From Pseudomonas anuradhapurensis (GTDB lineage Bacteria; Pseudomonadota; Gammaproteobacteria; Pseudomonadales; Pseudomonadaceae), in assembly GCF_014269225.2 (NCBI RefSeq), contig NZ_CP077097.1:4289001-4353000 (forward strand): a stretch of DNA of 64,000 bases, given 5' to 3'. A program made the position numbers and the translations under genes. Below the pieces are notes generated by a model. The model worked only from the letters and a program-made list of their open reading frames with translations, did no database searches and was not told where the DNA came from. Below are positions 1 to 10,008 of this stretch, in pieces. Numbering within the stretch: position 1 is the first letter of the stretch; each line of letters opens with the position of its first letter.

Positions 1-159
1 GCCATCGGCACCGGTGTGATCGGCGGCATGATCAGTGCGACCGTACTGGCAATCTTCTGGGTACCGCTGTTCTTCGTCGCAGTGTCGTCGCTGTTCGGCA
101 GCAAACAGCCGGAACAGGACGCCACCCCTGAAACTCCACGTTATGAGGCTGGGCAATGA
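1..159 (+). CDS. ttgB: RND efflux pump inner-membrane subunit TtgB/MexB-type, C-terminal end (5' truncated)
   Basis: The first 52 codons in frame 1 are the tail of a longer gene that begins before the window. They encode a hydrophobic stretch with a GVIGGM-type sequence followed by [14 protein letters not shown], which is the last transmembrane helix of an HAE1 RND antiporter, and then a short polar tail. The stop codon overlaps the start of ttgC (ATGA, 4 nt), so the two are translationally coupled. In the known TtgABC/MexAB-OprM family this protein is the proton-driven drug transporter. The assignment to TtgB rests on the following gene and on the usual order A-B-C. Confidence 0.85.
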   Translation, partial: AIGTGVIGGMISATVLAIFWVPLFFVAVSSLFGSKQPEQDATPETPRYEAGQ

Positions 160-1610
160 CCAAGTCTTTGTTGTCCCTGGCGGTAACCGCTTTCATTCTC
201 GGCGGCTGCTCGCTGATCCCTGACTACCAAACCCCGGAATCGCCGGTGGCCGCGCAGTGGCCGCAAGGCCCTGCCTACTCGCCGACCCAGTCGGCGGACG
301 TTGCCGCTGCCGAACAAGGCTGGCGCCAGTTCTTCCACGATCCGGCGCTGCAACAGCTGATCCAGACCGCGCTGGTGAACAACCGCGACCTGCGTGTGGC
401 GGCGCTGAACATCGATGCCTATCGCGCACAGTACCGCATCCAGCGGGCCGACCTGTTCCCGGCGGTTTCCGCCAACGGCAGCGGCAGCCGCCAACGGGTG
501 CCGGCGAACATGTCGCAAACCGGTGAAGCCGGCATCAGCAGCCAGTACTCGGCCACCCTCGGCGTGAGTGCCTACGAGCTGGACCTGTTCGGCCGCGTAC
601 GCAGCCTGACCGAGCAGGCCCTGGAAACCTACCTGTCCAGCGAACAGGCGCGGCGCTCCACGCAGATCAGCCTGGTGGCCAGCGTGGCCAACGCCTACTA
701 CACCTGGCAGGCCGACCAGGCGCTGTTCAAGCTGACCGAAGAAACGCTGAAGACCTACGAGGAAAGCTACAACCTCACCCGTCGCAGCAATGAAGTCGGC
801 GTCGCCTCGGCACTCGATGTCAGCCAGGCGCGCACCGCCGTGGAAGGCGCCCGGGTCAAGTACTCGCAGTACCAGCGCCTGGTCGCCCAGGACGTCAACA
901 GCCTGACCGTGCTGCTGGGCACCGGCATCCCCGCCGACCTGCCCAAACCACTGGAGCTCAATGCCGACCAGCTGGCCGAAGTACCGGCCGGCCTGCCGTC
1001 GGACATCCTCCAGCGGCGCCCGGACATCCAGGAGGCCGAACACCTGCTCAAGGCCGCCAACGCCAACATCGGCGCGGCCCGTGCAGCGTTCTTCCCGAGC
1101 ATCAGCCTGACCGCCAATGCCGGCAGCCTGAGCCCGGACATGGGTCACCTGTTCTCGGGTGGCCAAGGTACCTGGCTGTTCCAGCCGCAGATCAACCTGC
1201 CGATCTTCAACGCCGGCAGCCTGAAGGCCAGCCTGGACTACTCGAAGATCCAGAAGGACATCAACGTCGCCAAGTACGAGAAAACCATCCAGACGGCCTT
1301 CCAGGAAGTCTCCGATGGCCTGGCGGCGCGCAAGACCTTCGAAGAGCAGCTGCAGGCGCAACGCGACCTGGTGCAGGCGAACCAGGACTACTACCGCCTG
1401 GCCGAACGCCGCTACCGCATCGGTATCGACAGCAACCTGACCTTCCTCGATGCTCAGCGCAACCTGTTCAGCGCCCAGCAAGCCCTGATCGGCGACCGCC
1501 TTTCGCAGCTGACCAGCGAGGTCAACCTGTACAAGGCGCTTGGCGGTGGCTGGTACGAGCAGACCGGGCAGGCCAACCAGCAGGCCTCGGTGGAAGCACC
1601 GCAAGGCTGA
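156..1610 (+). CDS. ttgC: Outer-membrane efflux channel lipoprotein TtgC (OprM family)
   Basis: 484 aa, the normal size for OprM-family channels. The N-terminus is a lipoprotein signal with lipobox LGGC (Cys18), so the mature protein is acylated and placed in the outer membrane. Two OEP repeats follow; residues such as the [13 protein letters not shown] segment and the [13 protein letters not shown] segment are typical of this family. It forms the trimeric exit duct for the TtgAB pump, which exports antibiotics and solvents. The ATG overlaps the ttgB stop by 4 nt, and a strong terminator follows 20 bp after the stop, so it is the last gene of its operon. Confidence 0.93.
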   Translation: MTKSLLSLAVTAFILGGCSLIPDYQTPESPVAAQWPQGPAYSPTQSADVAAAEQGWRQFFHDPALQQLIQTALVNNRDLRVAALNIDAYRAQYRIQRADLFPAVSANGSGSRQRVPANMSQTGEAGISSQYSATLGVSAYELDLFGRVRSLTEQALETYLSSEQARRSTQISLVASVANAYYTWQADQALFKLTEETLKTYEESYNLTRRSNEVGVASALDVSQARTAVEGARVKYSQYQRLVAQDVNSLTVLLGTGIPADLPKPLELNADQLAEVPAGLPSDILQRRPDIQEAEHLLKAANANIGAARAAFFPSISLTANAGSLSPDMGHLFSGGQGTWLFQPQINLPIFNAGSLKASLDYSKIQKDINVAKYEKTIQTAFQEVSDGLAARKTFEEQLQAQRDLVQANQDYYRLAERRYRIGIDSNLTFLDAQRNLFSAQQALIGDRLSQLTSEVNLYKALGGGWYEQTGQANQQASVEAPQG

Positions 1611-1630
1611 TCGAGACAGCAACAGCATCA

Positions 1631-1660
1631 AGCCCACCCTCGCGGTGGGCTTTTTGTTTT
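1631..1660 (+). terminator. Rho-independent terminator of the ttgABC operon
   Basis: An 8-bp perfect stem, AGCCCACC (1631-1638) with GGTGGGCT (1644-1651), has a 5-nt loop and runs into TTTTTGTTTT. It lies directly after ttgC. Confidence 0.9.
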
Positions 1661-1674
1661 CTGTTGCCTGCTCT

Positions 1675-1767
1675 GGCCTCTTCGCGGGCTCGCCCGCTGC
1701 CACAGAATCACCACCGTTTCACAGGCTGTGGTAATCCTGTGGCAGCGGGCGAGCCCGCGAAGAGGCC
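1675..1767. repeat. REPIN (inverted REP pair, CTTCGCGGGC family)
   Basis: Two about 31-nt arms (1675-1705 and 1736-1767) are inverted copies built on GGCCTCTTCGCGGGC / GCCCGCGAAGAGGCC with an outer CCTGTGGCAG motif. It sits just after the ttgC terminator. This is the typical Pseudomonas REP doublet. Confidence 0.85.
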
Positions 1768-1968
1768 TGCACAGGAAAACAATTAACCAACCGGAACATT
1801 CCGTTCGATTATCGCCCGTTTCCGTTTGTGGCGAATTGCCTCAGCCCCGCCCCACCCCGCACCATCCTCGCCACGCAACGTTGCCCCGGTTCATCCCACA
1901 GACCCGCACCTGCAGGCCGCATCCTGCAGCACACCGGCTCGCCCATAAAAACAAGAGATCGACGACAG

Positions 1969-3222
1969 ATGAGCACTTTGCAACCCGCACGCCAGCTGCT
2001 GCCAGGCCTGTTGGCCATGTCCTGCGCCTTCCCGCTGTTCGCCGCCGAGGGTGGCTTCATGGAAGACGCCAAGGCCACCCTCAACCTGCGCAACTTCTAT
2101 ATCAACCGCAACTTCGTCGACCCGGCCCACCCGCAGGCCAAGGCCGAGGAATGGACGCAAAGCTTCATCCTCGACGCCCGCTCCGGTTTCACCCAGGGTA
2201 CCGTCGGTTTCGGCATGGACGTATTGGGCCTGTACTCGGTCAAGCTCGACGGCGGCAAAGGCACCACCAACACCCACCTGTTGCCGGTGCACGACGATGG
2301 CCGCCCTGCCGATGACTTCGGCCGCCTGGGCGTAGCGCTGAAAGCCAAGCTGTCCGAAACCGAGCTGAAGGTCGGCGAATGGATGCCGGTACTGCCGATC
2401 CTGCGCTCGGACGACGGCCGCTCGTTGCCGCAGACCTTCCGCGGTGGCCAGCTGACCTCGAAGGAAATCGCCGGCCTGACCCTGTATGCCGGCCAGTTCC
2501 GCGGCAACAGCCCGCGCAACGACGCCAGCATGGAAGACATGTCGCTGAACGGCAAGGCGGCGTTCACCTCCGACCGCTTCAACTTTGCCGGTGGTGAGTA
2601 CACCTTCAACGACAAGCGCACCATGATTGGCCTGTGGGATGCGCAGCTCAAGGACATCTACCGTCAGCAGTACCTCAACCTGGTGCACAGCCAGCCGCTG
2701 GGCGATTGGACCCTGGGCGCCAACCTGGGCTACTTCACCGGCAAGGAAGACGGTGCCGAACGCGCCGGCGAACTGGACAACCGCACCGCCTCGGCGCTGC
2801 TTTCGGCACGCTACCAAGGCCACACCTTCTATGTCGGCCTGCAGAAGGTCAGCGGCGACAACGCCTGGATGCGGGTCAACGGCACCAGCGGCGGCACCTT
2901 GGCCAACGACAGCTACAACTCCAGCTTCGACAATGCCAAGGAGCGATCCTGGCAGGTACGCTACGACTTCAACTTCGCCACCGTCGGCGTGCCCGGCCTG
3001 ACCCTGATGAACCGCTACATCAAGGGTGACAACGTCACCGCAGGCGGGGTAGACGACGGCAAGGAATGGGCGCGGGAAACCGAACTGGCCTATGTGGTGC
3101 AATCGGGCAGTTTCAAGGACCTGTCGCTGAAATGGCGCAACTCCACCATGCGCCGGGACTTCAGCACCAACGCGTTCGATGAGAACCGGTTGATTGTAAG
3201 TTACCCGCTGAACCTGCTTTGA
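1969..3222 (+). CDS. OprD/BenF-family outer-membrane porin
   Basis: The start chosen is ATG 1969, giving 417 aa, the usual OprD size. The frame stays open upstream, but the extra 47 residues look non-coding and would bury the signal peptide. The predicted signal is residues 1-25, ending at PLFAAE. The mature part is rich in alternating polar/hydrophobic strands (FMEDAKATLNLRNFYINRNF-like start and an SYPL-type C-terminal beta strand) typical of the 18-stranded OprD barrel. The family takes up basic amino acids, or aromatic and other carboxylates (BenF, PhaK, VanP types). The position beside the pca cluster and the recalled KT2440 BenF-like porin at this locus suggest an aromatic acid substrate, but the sequence does not prove it. 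Confidence 0.85.
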   Translation: MSTLQPARQLLPGLLAMSCAFPLFAAEGGFMEDAKATLNLRNFYINRNFVDPAHPQAKAEEWTQSFILDARSGFTQGTVGFGMDVLGLYSVKLDGGKGTTNTHLLPVHDDGRPADDFGRLGVALKAKLSETELKVGEWMPVLPILRSDDGRSLPQTFRGGQLTSKEIAGLTLYAGQFRGNSPRNDASMEDMSLNGKAAFTSDRFNFAGGEYTFNDKRTMIGLWDAQLKDIYRQQYLNLVHSQPLGDWTLGANLGYFTGKEDGAERAGELDNRTASALLSARYQGHTFYVGLQKVSGDNAWMRVNGTSGGTLANDSYNSSFDNAKERSWQVRYDFNFATVGVPGLTLMNRYIKGDNVTAGGVDDGKEWARETELAYVVQSGSFKDLSLKWRNSTMRRDFSTNAFDENRLIVSYPLNLL

Positions 3223-3313
3223 ACAGGCTGGATACGGCAGTGCGGGCCACTGCCATTCGCCTGGCTGATGATGGTGGTGGCAGCGGTCTATCCTGAGCTA
3301 TATCGGTTGCTGC

Positions 3314-3346
3314 ACCGGCCGCTTCGCGGCTAACCCCGCTGCCACG
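3314..3346. repeat. Single degenerate REP unit
   Basis: ACCGGCCGCTTCGCGGCTAA continuing to CCCCGCTGCCAC is one arm of the REP type seen elsewhere in the window. No clear inverted partner is present. It lies between the porin gene and the DUF962 gene. Confidence 0.6.
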
Positions 3347-3422
3347 AGGTTTCCAGCGAACCCTGTGAGAACAGGCCGGTGCCGGCAATTCACCCCGATC
3401 CGGCAAACCAGGGAGGCACAAC

Positions 3423-3935
3423 ATGAAGAACCTCGTCGACCACCTGAGCCAATACGCCAGCTACCACCGCGACCCACGCAACATCGCCACCCACTTCGTG
3501 GGCATTCCCTTGATCGTACTGGCAGTCACCATCCTGCTGTCACGCCCTGGCTGGGACGTGGCCGGCATGTGGCTGTCTCCGGCGATGCTGGCAGCGGCAG
3601 CCGCGGTATGGTTCTACCTGCGCCTGGACCTGCGCTTCGGGCTGGTGATGGGCGTGCTGCTGGGGCTTTGCCTGTGGGTCGGCCAGGTGCTGGCAGTACA
3701 GTCCACGGCGCTGTGGCTCGGCAGCGGGCTGGCAGCGTTCGTGCTGGGCTGGATCATCCAGTTCGTCGGCCATTACTACGAAGGCCGCAAACCGGCGTTT
3801 GTCGACGACATCAGCGGCTTGATCATCGGGCCGCTGTTCGTGGTGGCGGAAGCGGCGTTCATGCTGGGCCTGTGCCCGGCCCTGAAGCAGGCCGTGGAGC
3901 GCAACGCAGGCCCGGTTGTGGCGCGCTCGTTGTAG
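3423..3935 (+). CDS. DUF962 / Mpo1-like integral membrane protein
   Basis: 170 aa with about four to five hydrophobic segments. Conserved features include the N-terminal HLSQYASYHRDPRNIATHFVG segment (His residues before the first helix) and the C-terminal FVGHYYEGRKPAF block, both diagnostic of DUF962 (yeast Mpo1/YGL010w). In yeast, Mpo1 is a dioxygenase of fatty-acid alpha-oxidation that uses Fe2+ and these histidines; the bacterial role is unknown. A good ribosome site (GGGAGG) lies 6-11 bp upstream of the ATG. It converges on pcaC with only 60 bp between them and no visible terminator. Confidence 0.85.
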   Translation: MKNLVDHLSQYASYHRDPRNIATHFVGIPLIVLAVTILLSRPGWDVAGMWLSPAMLAAAAAVWFYLRLDLRFGLVMGVLLGLCLWVGQVLAVQSTALWLGSGLAAFVLGWIIQFVGHYYEGRKPAFVDDISGLIIGPLFVVAEAAFMLGLCPALKQAVERNAGPVVARSL

Positions 3936-3995
3936 GAGCGCCCTTGATGATGGACAGGTACCCAACATCCGGGGCGCAGCTCAACCGCGCAGGGG

Positions 3996-4388
3996 TCAGC
4001 TACGTGATTCCACCCCCAGCTCATCCCACACCGACTCGGCCAGGTGGAAGGTGGCGTTGGCCGCCGGAATGCCGCAATAGATCGCGCTCTGCATCAGTAC
4101 TTCCTTGATTTCGTCGCGGGTCACGCCGTTGTTGGCTGCTGCACGCAGGTGCAGCTTCAGCTCGTCGTTGCGGTTCATGCCGATCAGCATGGCGATGGTG
4201 ATCAGGCTGCGCGTGTGGCGCGGCAGGCCCGGGCGGGTCCAGATGTCACCCCAGGCGTGGCGGGTGATCATTTCCTGGAACTCGCCATTGAAATCGTTGA
4301 GCTTGTCCAGGCTGCGGTCCACATGGGCATCGCCAAGCACTGCCCGGCGTACCTGCATGCCGGCGTCGTAACGTTGTTTCTCGTCCAT
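3996..4388 (-). CDS. pcaC: 4-carboxymuconolactone decarboxylase PcaC
   Basis: 130 aa, the normal size for stand-alone PcaC of the CMD/AhpD-like fold. It has the typical HTRSLITIAMLIGMNR and HLRAAANNGVTRDEIKE helices and the IYCGIPAAN segment. It decarboxylates gamma-carboxymuconolactone to beta-ketoadipate enol-lactone in the cytoplasm. It is the last gene of the pcaIJFTBDC run and follows pcaD after 10 bp. Confidence 0.96.
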   Translation of the reverse strand: MDEKQRYDAGMQVRRAVLGDAHVDRSLDKLNDFNGEFQEMITRHAWGDIWTRPGLPRHTRSLITIAMLIGMNRNDELKLHLRAAANNGVTRDEIKEVLMQSAIYCGIPAANATFHLAESVWDELGVESRS

Positions 4389-4398
4389 GCCGATATCC

Positions 4399-5190
4399 TC
4401 AATGAGCCAGCAGGAAGTCGAGCACGCGGCGGCTGAACGGCTCGCCGACCTCGACGTTGGACAGGTGCGCAGCCGGGAAGTCGACGTATTCGGCAGCTTC
4501 GATCGCAGCCTGCATGAAGCGGCCGTGTTCAGGCGTGGTCACCACGTCTTCGCTACCGGCCACGATCAGCGTTGGTACCTGGATACGGCTCAGTTGCTCG
4601 CGGTAGTCGGCATCGCGCACCGCCGCGCAGTTGCTGGCATACCCTTGCGGGCTGGTCTGCGCGAGCATCTGGCAGATGCGCTGGGCCTGGGCTGGCTGGG
4701 CCTGGGCAAACCCCGGGGTGAACCAGCGGGCGATGGAGGCGTCGCGCAGGTCGATCATGGCCTGCTGGCCACCCTTGAGCACGGTGTCGATCCGGCTGTT
4801 CCACACCTCGTCGTTGGCAATCTTGGCGGCGGTGTTGCACAGCGTCAGGCTGTGCAGGCGCTGGCCGGCATTGATGCCCAGCCACTGGCCGATCAGGCCG
4901 CCCATCGACAGGCCGACGAAGTGCGCCTTGGCGATGTCCAGGCCGTCGAGCAGGGCCAATACGTCTCGGCCCAGCTGTTCGATGGTGTAGGGGCCTTGCG
5001 TGACCAGCGATGCGCCGTGGCCACGGGTGTCGTAGCGCAGCACCCGCAGGTGCTGGCTCCACAGCGGGACCTGCGTGTCCCACATGCCCAGGTCGGTGCC
5101 CAACGAGTTGGACAGGACCAGCACCGGGGCGTTTTCCGGGCCATCGAGCTGGTAGTTCAAAACGCCATCGGCCAATTGCAAGTGCGCCAC
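4399..5190 (-). CDS. pcaD: beta-ketoadipate enol-lactone hydrolase PcaD
   Basis: 263 aa alpha/beta hydrolase. The nucleophile elbow is GLSMGG (Ser95), the acid is probably Asp in VAGSEDVVTT, and the His is in AAHLSNVE near the C-terminus. It hydrolyses beta-ketoadipate enol-lactone to beta-ketoadipate. The start is GTG at 5190, supported by a GAAGGAGA ribosome site about 7 nt upstream; there is no better ATG. It lies 11 bp after pcaB and 10 bp before pcaC, so it is in the same operon. Confidence 0.95.
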   Translation of the reverse strand: MAHLQLADGVLNYQLDGPENAPVLVLSNSLGTDLGMWDTQVPLWSQHLRVLRYDTRGHGASLVTQGPYTIEQLGRDVLALLDGLDIAKAHFVGLSMGGLIGQWLGINAGQRLHSLTLCNTAAKIANDEVWNSRIDTVLKGGQQAMIDLRDASIARWFTPGFAQAQPAQAQRICQMLAQTSPQGYASNCAAVRDADYREQLSRIQVPTLIVAGSEDVVTTPEHGRFMQAAIEAAEYVDFPAAHLSNVEVGEPFSRRVLDFLLAH

Positions 5191-5201
5191 AGCGGTCTCC
5201 T

Positions 5202-6554
5202 TCAGGCAGTAAAACGTTGATGTTCAGATACGGCGCGGGCCACCCAGACGCGGGCCTGGCCCAGGTAATGGGCAGGATCGAGCAGGCGATCGAGTTCTTC
5301 CCCAGACAGTTCGGCACTGACCTGCGGTTCGTCGCCCAGCACCGCACGCAAGTGACGCCGCTCGGCCACGGCGCGCTGGCAGCATTGCTCCAGCAGGTGG
5401 TGGGCGCGGTCGCGGCCCACCCGCTGGGCGAGGACGATGCTCACTGCCTCGGCCAGTACCAGCCCCTGGGTCAGGTCGAGGTTGGCGCGCATGCGTGCGG
5501 CATCCACTTGCATGCCCTCGGCAATCACCTGGGCCTGGCGCAACGCACCGGAGACCAGGCAGCAGATATCCGGCAGGGTTTCCCACTCGGCATGCCACAG
5601 GCCCAGGCTGCGCTCGTGCTCCTGGGGCATGGCGGCAAACAGCGTCGAGACCAGGCCCGGCACGCGCGTCGCCGCCCCGATCAGCACAGCGGCACCCACC
5701 GGGTTGCGCTTGTGCGGCATGGTCGAGGAGCCGCCCTTGCCTGGCGCGGAAGGCTCGAACAGCTCCCCCGCCTCGGTCTGCATCAGCAGGCTGACATCGC
5801 GGCCAAACTTGCCCAGGCTGCCGGCGACCAGGCCCAGCACCGAGGCGAACTCAACCAGGCGGTCGCGCTGGGTATGCCAGGGTTGCTCGGGCAAAGTCAG
5901 CTTGAGCTGAGCGGCCAAGGCTTCGGCCACCGGCATTGCCTTGCTGCCGAGGGCCGCCAGGCTACCCGAGGCGCCACCGAACTGCAGCACCAGCAAGCGT
6001 GGGCGCAGTTCCTGCAGGCGTTGTCGGTGGCGGGTCAAGGCGCCCAGCACACCCGCCAGTTTCATACCCAGGGTCACCGGGGTGGCGTGCTGCAGCCAGG
6101 TGCGCCCCACCAGCGGCGTATCGGCGTGCTGCAAGGCCTGGTGCGACAGGGTATCGGCGAGCCTGGCCAGGTCAGCCTCGATCAGGTCGAGGGCCGCGCG
6201 CAGCTGCAGGACCAGGCCGGTATCCATCGCATCCTGGCTGGTGGCGCCGAGGTGTACGTAGCGCTCGGCCTCGGGCACGCCACTGGCAATCACCTTGCCC
6301 AACGCCTTCACCAGCGGGATTGCCGAGTTGCCAGCGCTGGCAATCGCGTCAGCCAGTGCGCGCACGTCGTAGCGCTCGGCGTGGCAGGCCGCCTCGATGG
6401 CCGCGACGGCGCTGTGCGGGACCAGCCCGGCTGCAGCTTCGGCACGGGCCAGTGCCGCTTCGAAATCGAGCATGCCTTGCAGCCGGCCGCGGTCGGAAAA
6501 TATCTCGCGCATGGCCGGCGCGGTGAAGTAGGCGTCGAACAGTTGGTTGGTCAT
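5202..6554 (-). CDS. pcaB: 3-carboxy-cis,cis-muconate cycloisomerase PcaB
   Basis: 450 aa member of the fumarase/aspartase superfamily. The signature GKGGSSTMPHKRNP (about residues 270-285) contains the flexible catalytic Ser loop. It converts 3-carboxy-cis,cis-muconate to gamma-carboxymuconolactone. The ATG at 6554 lies 9 bp after the pcaT stop, so the genes are co-transcribed. The length matches bacterial PcaB. Confidence 0.96.
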   Translation of the reverse strand: MTNQLFDAYFTAPAMREIFSDRGRLQGMLDFEAALARAEAAAGLVPHSAVAAIEAACHAERYDVRALADAIASAGNSAIPLVKALGKVIASGVPEAERYVHLGATSQDAMDTGLVLQLRAALDLIEADLARLADTLSHQALQHADTPLVGRTWLQHATPVTLGMKLAGVLGALTRHRQRLQELRPRLLVLQFGGASGSLAALGSKAMPVAEALAAQLKLTLPEQPWHTQRDRLVEFASVLGLVAGSLGKFGRDVSLLMQTEAGELFEPSAPGKGGSSTMPHKRNPVGAAVLIGAATRVPGLVSTLFAAMPQEHERSLGLWHAEWETLPDICCLVSGALRQAQVIAEGMQVDAARMRANLDLTQGLVLAEAVSIVLAQRVGRDRAHHLLEQCCQRAVAERRHLRAVLGDEPQVSAELSGEELDRLLDPAHYLGQARVWVARAVSEHQRFTA

Positions 6555-6563
6555 GCCACGTCC

Positions 6564-7853
6564 TTAATCATCGTGGTGCAAGTACGCCGCCTGCCTCGGC
6601 AGGCGCAGGCTGAACAGGAAGGCTATCGCCATCATCGCCGTCACGTACCAGTAGAAAGTGTTTTCCATGCCCAGGGTCTTCAAGCCCAGGGCCACGTATT
6701 CGGCCGAACCGCCGAACGCCGCGTTGGCCACCGCATAGGCCAGGCCCACACCCAACGCACGCACCTGCGGCGGGAACATCTCGGCCTTCACCAGGCCGCT
6801 GATCGAGGTGTAGAAACTGACGATACACAGCGCCAGGGTAATCAGCACGAAGGCCATGAACGGGCTGGTCACGGTTTTCAACGCCATCAGCAGCGGCACC
6901 GTGAACAATGTGCCCAGGGCGCCGAACAGCAGCATCGAATTGCGCCGGCCGATGCGGTCGGAGAGCATGCCGAAGAACGGCTGCAGCACCATGAACAGGA
7001 ACAACGCACCGGTCATCACGTAGCTGGCGTTCTTCGCTGTCATGCCGGCGGTGTTCACCAGGTATTTCTGCATGTAGGTGGTGAAGGTGTAAAAGATCAG
7101 CGAGCCGCCGGCGGTATAGCCGAGCACGGTGATGAAGGCCGCCGCGTGGTTGCTGAACAGGCCCTTGATGGTGCCGGCTTCCTTGCTTTGACGGACTTCG
7201 GCGCTGCTGGTCTCGTGCAGTGAGCGGCGCAGCATCAGCGAGATCAGCGCGGCGATGGCGCCGACCACGAACGGAATGCGCCAGCCCCAGGCGCGCAGCT
7301 CGTCCTCGGTGAGCACCTGCTGCAGGATCACTACCACCAGCACCGCCAGCAACTGGCCGCCGATCAGGGTGACGTACTGGAACGATGCGAAGAAACCGCG
7401 CTGGCCGCGCAGGGCCACTTCGCTCATGTAGGTGGCGGTGGTGCCGTACTCGCCGCCTACCGACAGGCCCTGGATCAGGCGGGCCAGCAACAGCAATGCC
7501 GGGGCCCAGGTGCCGATGCTGGCATAGGTGGGCAGGCAGGCGATCATCAGCGAGCCGAAGCACATCATCAGCACCGAGATCATCAGGGAATTCTTGCGAC
7601 CATGGCGGTCAGCGAGGCGGCCGAAGATCCAGCCACCAATGGGGCGCATCAGAAAGCCTGCGGCAAACACGCCCGCCGTGTTCAGCAACTGCACGGTAGG
7701 GTCGTCGGAGGGAAAGAAAGCCGGGGCAAAGTAGATGGCGCAGAAGGCGTAGACGTAGAAGTCGAACCATTCCACCAGGTTGCCTGAAGAGGCACCAACG
7801 ATGGCGAAGATGCGTTTGCTGCGTTCTTCGCCGGTGTAATAGGTTGAAGTCAT
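6564..7853 (-). CDS. pcaT: MFS dicarboxylate / beta-ketoadipate transporter PcaT
   Basis: 429 aa with 12 predicted transmembrane segments. The loop 2-3 motif [10 protein letters not shown] and the MHS-family pattern ([12 protein letters not shown] near the N-terminus, [13 protein letters not shown] in helix 5) place it in the metabolite:H+ symporter family with PcaT, KgtP and ProP. In P. putida, PcaT is reported to move beta-ketoadipate. It is part of the pca run, 9 bp before pcaB and 173 bp after pcaF with a REPIN between. Confidence 0.9.
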   Translation of the reverse strand: MTSTYYTGEERSKRIFAIVGASSGNLVEWFDFYVYAFCAIYFAPAFFPSDDPTVQLLNTAGVFAAGFLMRPIGGWIFGRLADRHGRKNSLMISVLMMCFGSLMIACLPTYASIGTWAPALLLLARLIQGLSVGGEYGTTATYMSEVALRGQRGFFASFQYVTLIGGQLLAVLVVVILQQVLTEDELRAWGWRIPFVVGAIAALISLMLRRSLHETSSAEVRQSKEAGTIKGLFSNHAAAFITVLGYTAGGSLIFYTFTTYMQKYLVNTAGMTAKNASYVMTGALFLFMVLQPFFGMLSDRIGRRNSMLLFGALGTLFTVPLLMALKTVTSPFMAFVLITLALCIVSFYTSISGLVKAEMFPPQVRALGVGLAYAVANAAFGGSAEYVALGLKTLGMENTFYWYVTAMMAIAFLFSLRLPRQAAYLHHDD

Positions 7854-7938
7854 GGTGAGTTCACTCCTGGAGGGTCGCAGGTAATTCTAGACACACCTGG
7901 TAACACGCTCGTTCCGCCTTGGCCTCGTGTCTAAGGTT

Positions 7939-8020
7939 CGGCCTCTTCGCCGGCATGCCCACACCCACAGCAGGAGGCGTGGTTCCCCTGTGACAGCAGG
8001 CATGGCCGCGAAGAAGCCGG
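7939..8020. repeat. Degenerate REPIN between pcaF and pcaT
   Basis: Arms 7939-7970 (CGGCCTCTTCGCCGGCATG...) and 7987-8020 (...CATGGCCGCGAAGAAGCCGG) are imperfect inverted copies. The element splits the pca operon and may shape mRNA processing between pcaIJF and pcaTBDC; that role is inference. Confidence 0.7.
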
Positions 8021-8026
8021 TACAGG

Positions 8027-9229
8027 TCAAACCCGTTCGATGGCCAACGCCAACCCTTGCCCAACGCCCACACACATGGTCGCCAAGCCTTTACGCCCGC
8101 CGCTCTTCTCCAACTGGTGCAGCGCCGTCAGCACCAGGCGCGCACCGCTCATGCCCAGCGGGTGGCCCAGGGCGATCGCGCCACCGTTGGGGTTCACTTG
8201 TGGCGCATCGTCGGCCACGCCCAGTTCACGCAGCACTGCCAGACCTTGGCTGGCAAAGGCTTCATTAAGCTCGATCACATCGAAATCCGGCACTGCCAGC
8301 CCCAGGCGCTCGGTCAGCTTGCGCACCGCCGGCACCGGGCCGATGCCCATCACCCGCGGCGCGACCCCGGCGCTGGCCATGCCCAGGACCCTGGCACGTG
8401 GGGTCAGGCCGTGCTTCTGCACCGCCTCGGCCGATGCCAGGATCAGCGCCGCAGCGCCATCATTCACACCCGAAGCGTTGCCAGCGGTGACGGTCTTGTC
8501 CGGGCCATTGACCGGTTTGAGCCGGGCCAGGGCTTCCAGGGTCGTCTCCGGGCGCAGGTGTTCGTCGTGCTCGACAACGGTTTCGCCCTTCTTGTGGGCG
8601 ATGCGCACCGGCACGATCTCTTCGGCAAAGAACCCGGCGGCCTGGGCAGCGGCGGCCTTGTGCTGGCTGCGCAGGGCGAAGGCGTCCTGGTCGGCGCGCG
8701 AAACCTGGTAATCGTCAGCCACGTTGTCGGCGGTTTCCGGCATCGAATCCACACCGTACTGGCTCTTCATCATCGGGTTGACGAAACGCCAGCCAATGGT
8801 GGTGTCTTCGAGCTTCATGTTGCGCGAGTAGCCGCTCTCGGCCTTGCCCATGACGAACGGGGCGCGCGACATCGACTCGACGCCGCCGGCAATCGCCAAC
8901 TCCATTTCACCGCTGGCGATGGCGCGGAAGGCGGTACCGATGGCATCCATGCCCGAGGCGCACAGGCGGTTCAGGGTGACGCCGGGGATGCTCTGCGGCA
9001 GGCCGGCCAGCAACAGTGCCATGCGCGCCACGTTGCGGTTGTCTTCACCGGCCTGGTTGGCGCAGCCGAAGAACACCTCGTCGAGCTGTTCCCATTGCAC
9101 GCTCGGGTTGCGCTCGATCAGCGCCTTCAGCGGCACGGCGGCCAGGTCATCGGCGCGCACGCCAGCCAGTGCGCCACCGAAGCGGCCGATCGGGGTACGA
9201 ATGGCATCACAGATGAATACGTCGCGCAT
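8027..9229 (-). CDS. pcaF: beta-ketoadipyl-CoA thiolase PcaF
   Basis: 400 aa thiolase. The acyl-accepting Cys90 is in [10 protein letters not shown], His356 is in [13 protein letters not shown] and Cys386 is in MCVGVGQG, so all active-site residues are present. It cleaves beta-ketoadipyl-CoA to succinyl-CoA and acetyl-CoA. The ATG overlaps the pcaJ stop (ATGA), which couples it to the CoA-transferase genes. Confidence 0.96.
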   Translation of the reverse strand: MRDVFICDAIRTPIGRFGGALAGVRADDLAAVPLKALIERNPSVQWEQLDEVFFGCANQAGEDNRNVARMALLLAGLPQSIPGVTLNRLCASGMDAIGTAFRAIASGEMELAIAGGVESMSRAPFVMGKAESGYSRNMKLEDTTIGWRFVNPMMKSQYGVDSMPETADNVADDYQVSRADQDAFALRSQHKAAAAQAAGFFAEEIVPVRIAHKKGETVVEHDEHLRPETTLEALARLKPVNGPDKTVTAGNASGVNDGAAALILASAEAVQKHGLTPRARVLGMASAGVAPRVMGIGPVPAVRKLTERLGLAVPDFDVIELNEAFASQGLAVLRELGVADDAPQVNPNGGAIALGHPLGMSGARLVLTALHQLEKSGGRKGLATMCVGVGQGLALAIERV

Positions 9230-10008
9230 CAGGCTTCTCCTGCCGCCTGGCCATGCGCCGCGGCGGTACGGGCTTCGAGGTCGCGCAGGGCGGACAGCTC
9301 GACTTCGGTGGGTTCGGCGGTGGTCTGCACATCGTCGGCAAAGCGGATCGCCCAGCCAGTGGCAGCGATGATCTGCTCACGGCTCACACCTGGGTGGATG
9401 GCGGTGACGACGAACTCGTTGGTGCCGGCTTCCGGCTCCATGATGCACAGGTCCGTGATGATGCCGACCGGGCCGTCGCCTGGCAGGCCCAGACGCTTGC
9501 GCGAGTCGCCGCCTTCCCCGTGGCCGACCGAGGTGATGAAATCCAGCTTGTCGACGAAGGCACGCGGAGACTGCTTGAGGATGATCAGCACCTGCTTGGC
9601 CGAACCGGCGATCTCCGGTGCGCCGCCGGCACCCGGCAGGCGGGTTTTCGGGGCGTGGTAGTCACCGACTACGGTGGTATTGATGTTGCCGAAGCGGTCG
9701 ACCTGCGCGGCACCAAGGAAACCGACATCGATGCGCCCACCTTGCAGCCAGTAGCGGAAGATCTCGCCAGTTGGCACCACGGTGTCGGCAGTCTCGGCCA
9801 GCTCGCCATCGCCGATCGACAGCGGCAGCACGCTTGGCTTGGCGCCGATCGGGCCGGATTCGTAGATCAATACCACGTCAGGCGACGAGGTCAGGCGCGC
9901 CAGGTTGGCGGCCTTGGACGGCAAGCCGATGCCGACGAAGCACACTGCACCATTGCGCAGGCGCCGGGCTGCGGCGACGGTCATCATTTCGGAAGTGGAG
10001 TAGCTCAT
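9229..10008 (-). CDS. pcaJ: 3-oxoadipate CoA-transferase subunit B (CatJ/PcaJ)
   Basis: 259 aa class I CoA-transferase beta subunit, with the IYESGPIGA segment carrying the catalytic glutamate. With subunit A it transfers CoA from succinyl-CoA to beta-ketoadipate. At 259 aa it is longer than classic P. putida PcaJ (about 213 aa by recall) and matches the CatJ/glutaconate-CoA-transferase-like type. The ATG overlaps the pcaI stop by 4 nt and its stop overlaps the pcaF start, so I-J-F are tightly coupled. Confidence 0.92.
   Translation of the reverse strand: MSYSTSEMMTVAAARRLRNGAVCFVGIGLPSKAANLARLTSSPDVVLIYESGPIGAKPSVLPLSIGDGELAETADTVVPTGEIFRYWLQGGRIDVGFLGAAQVDRFGNINTTVVGDYHAPKTRLPGAGGAPEIAGSAKQVLIILKQSPRAFVDKLDFITSVGHGEGGDSRKRLGLPGDGPVGIITDLCIMEPEAGTNEFVVTAIHPGVSREQIIAATGWAIRFADDVQTTAEPTEVELSALRDLEARTAAAHGQAAGEA

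Noticed and set aside
141..1703. Long open frame antisense to ttgC
   Set aside because: Gly/Arg/Val-rich translation with no domain, caused by high third-position GC on the other strand. It lies fully over a well-recognised efflux channel gene.
1828..1968. N-terminal extension of the porin
   Set aside because: It would place 47 charged or proline-rich residues before a perfect signal peptide; ATG 1969 gives the normal length.
5010..7223. Very long open frame antisense to pcaB/pcaT
   Set aside because: Crosses two genes on the real strand and encodes repetitive His/Gln/Gly sequence, a typical shadow frame.
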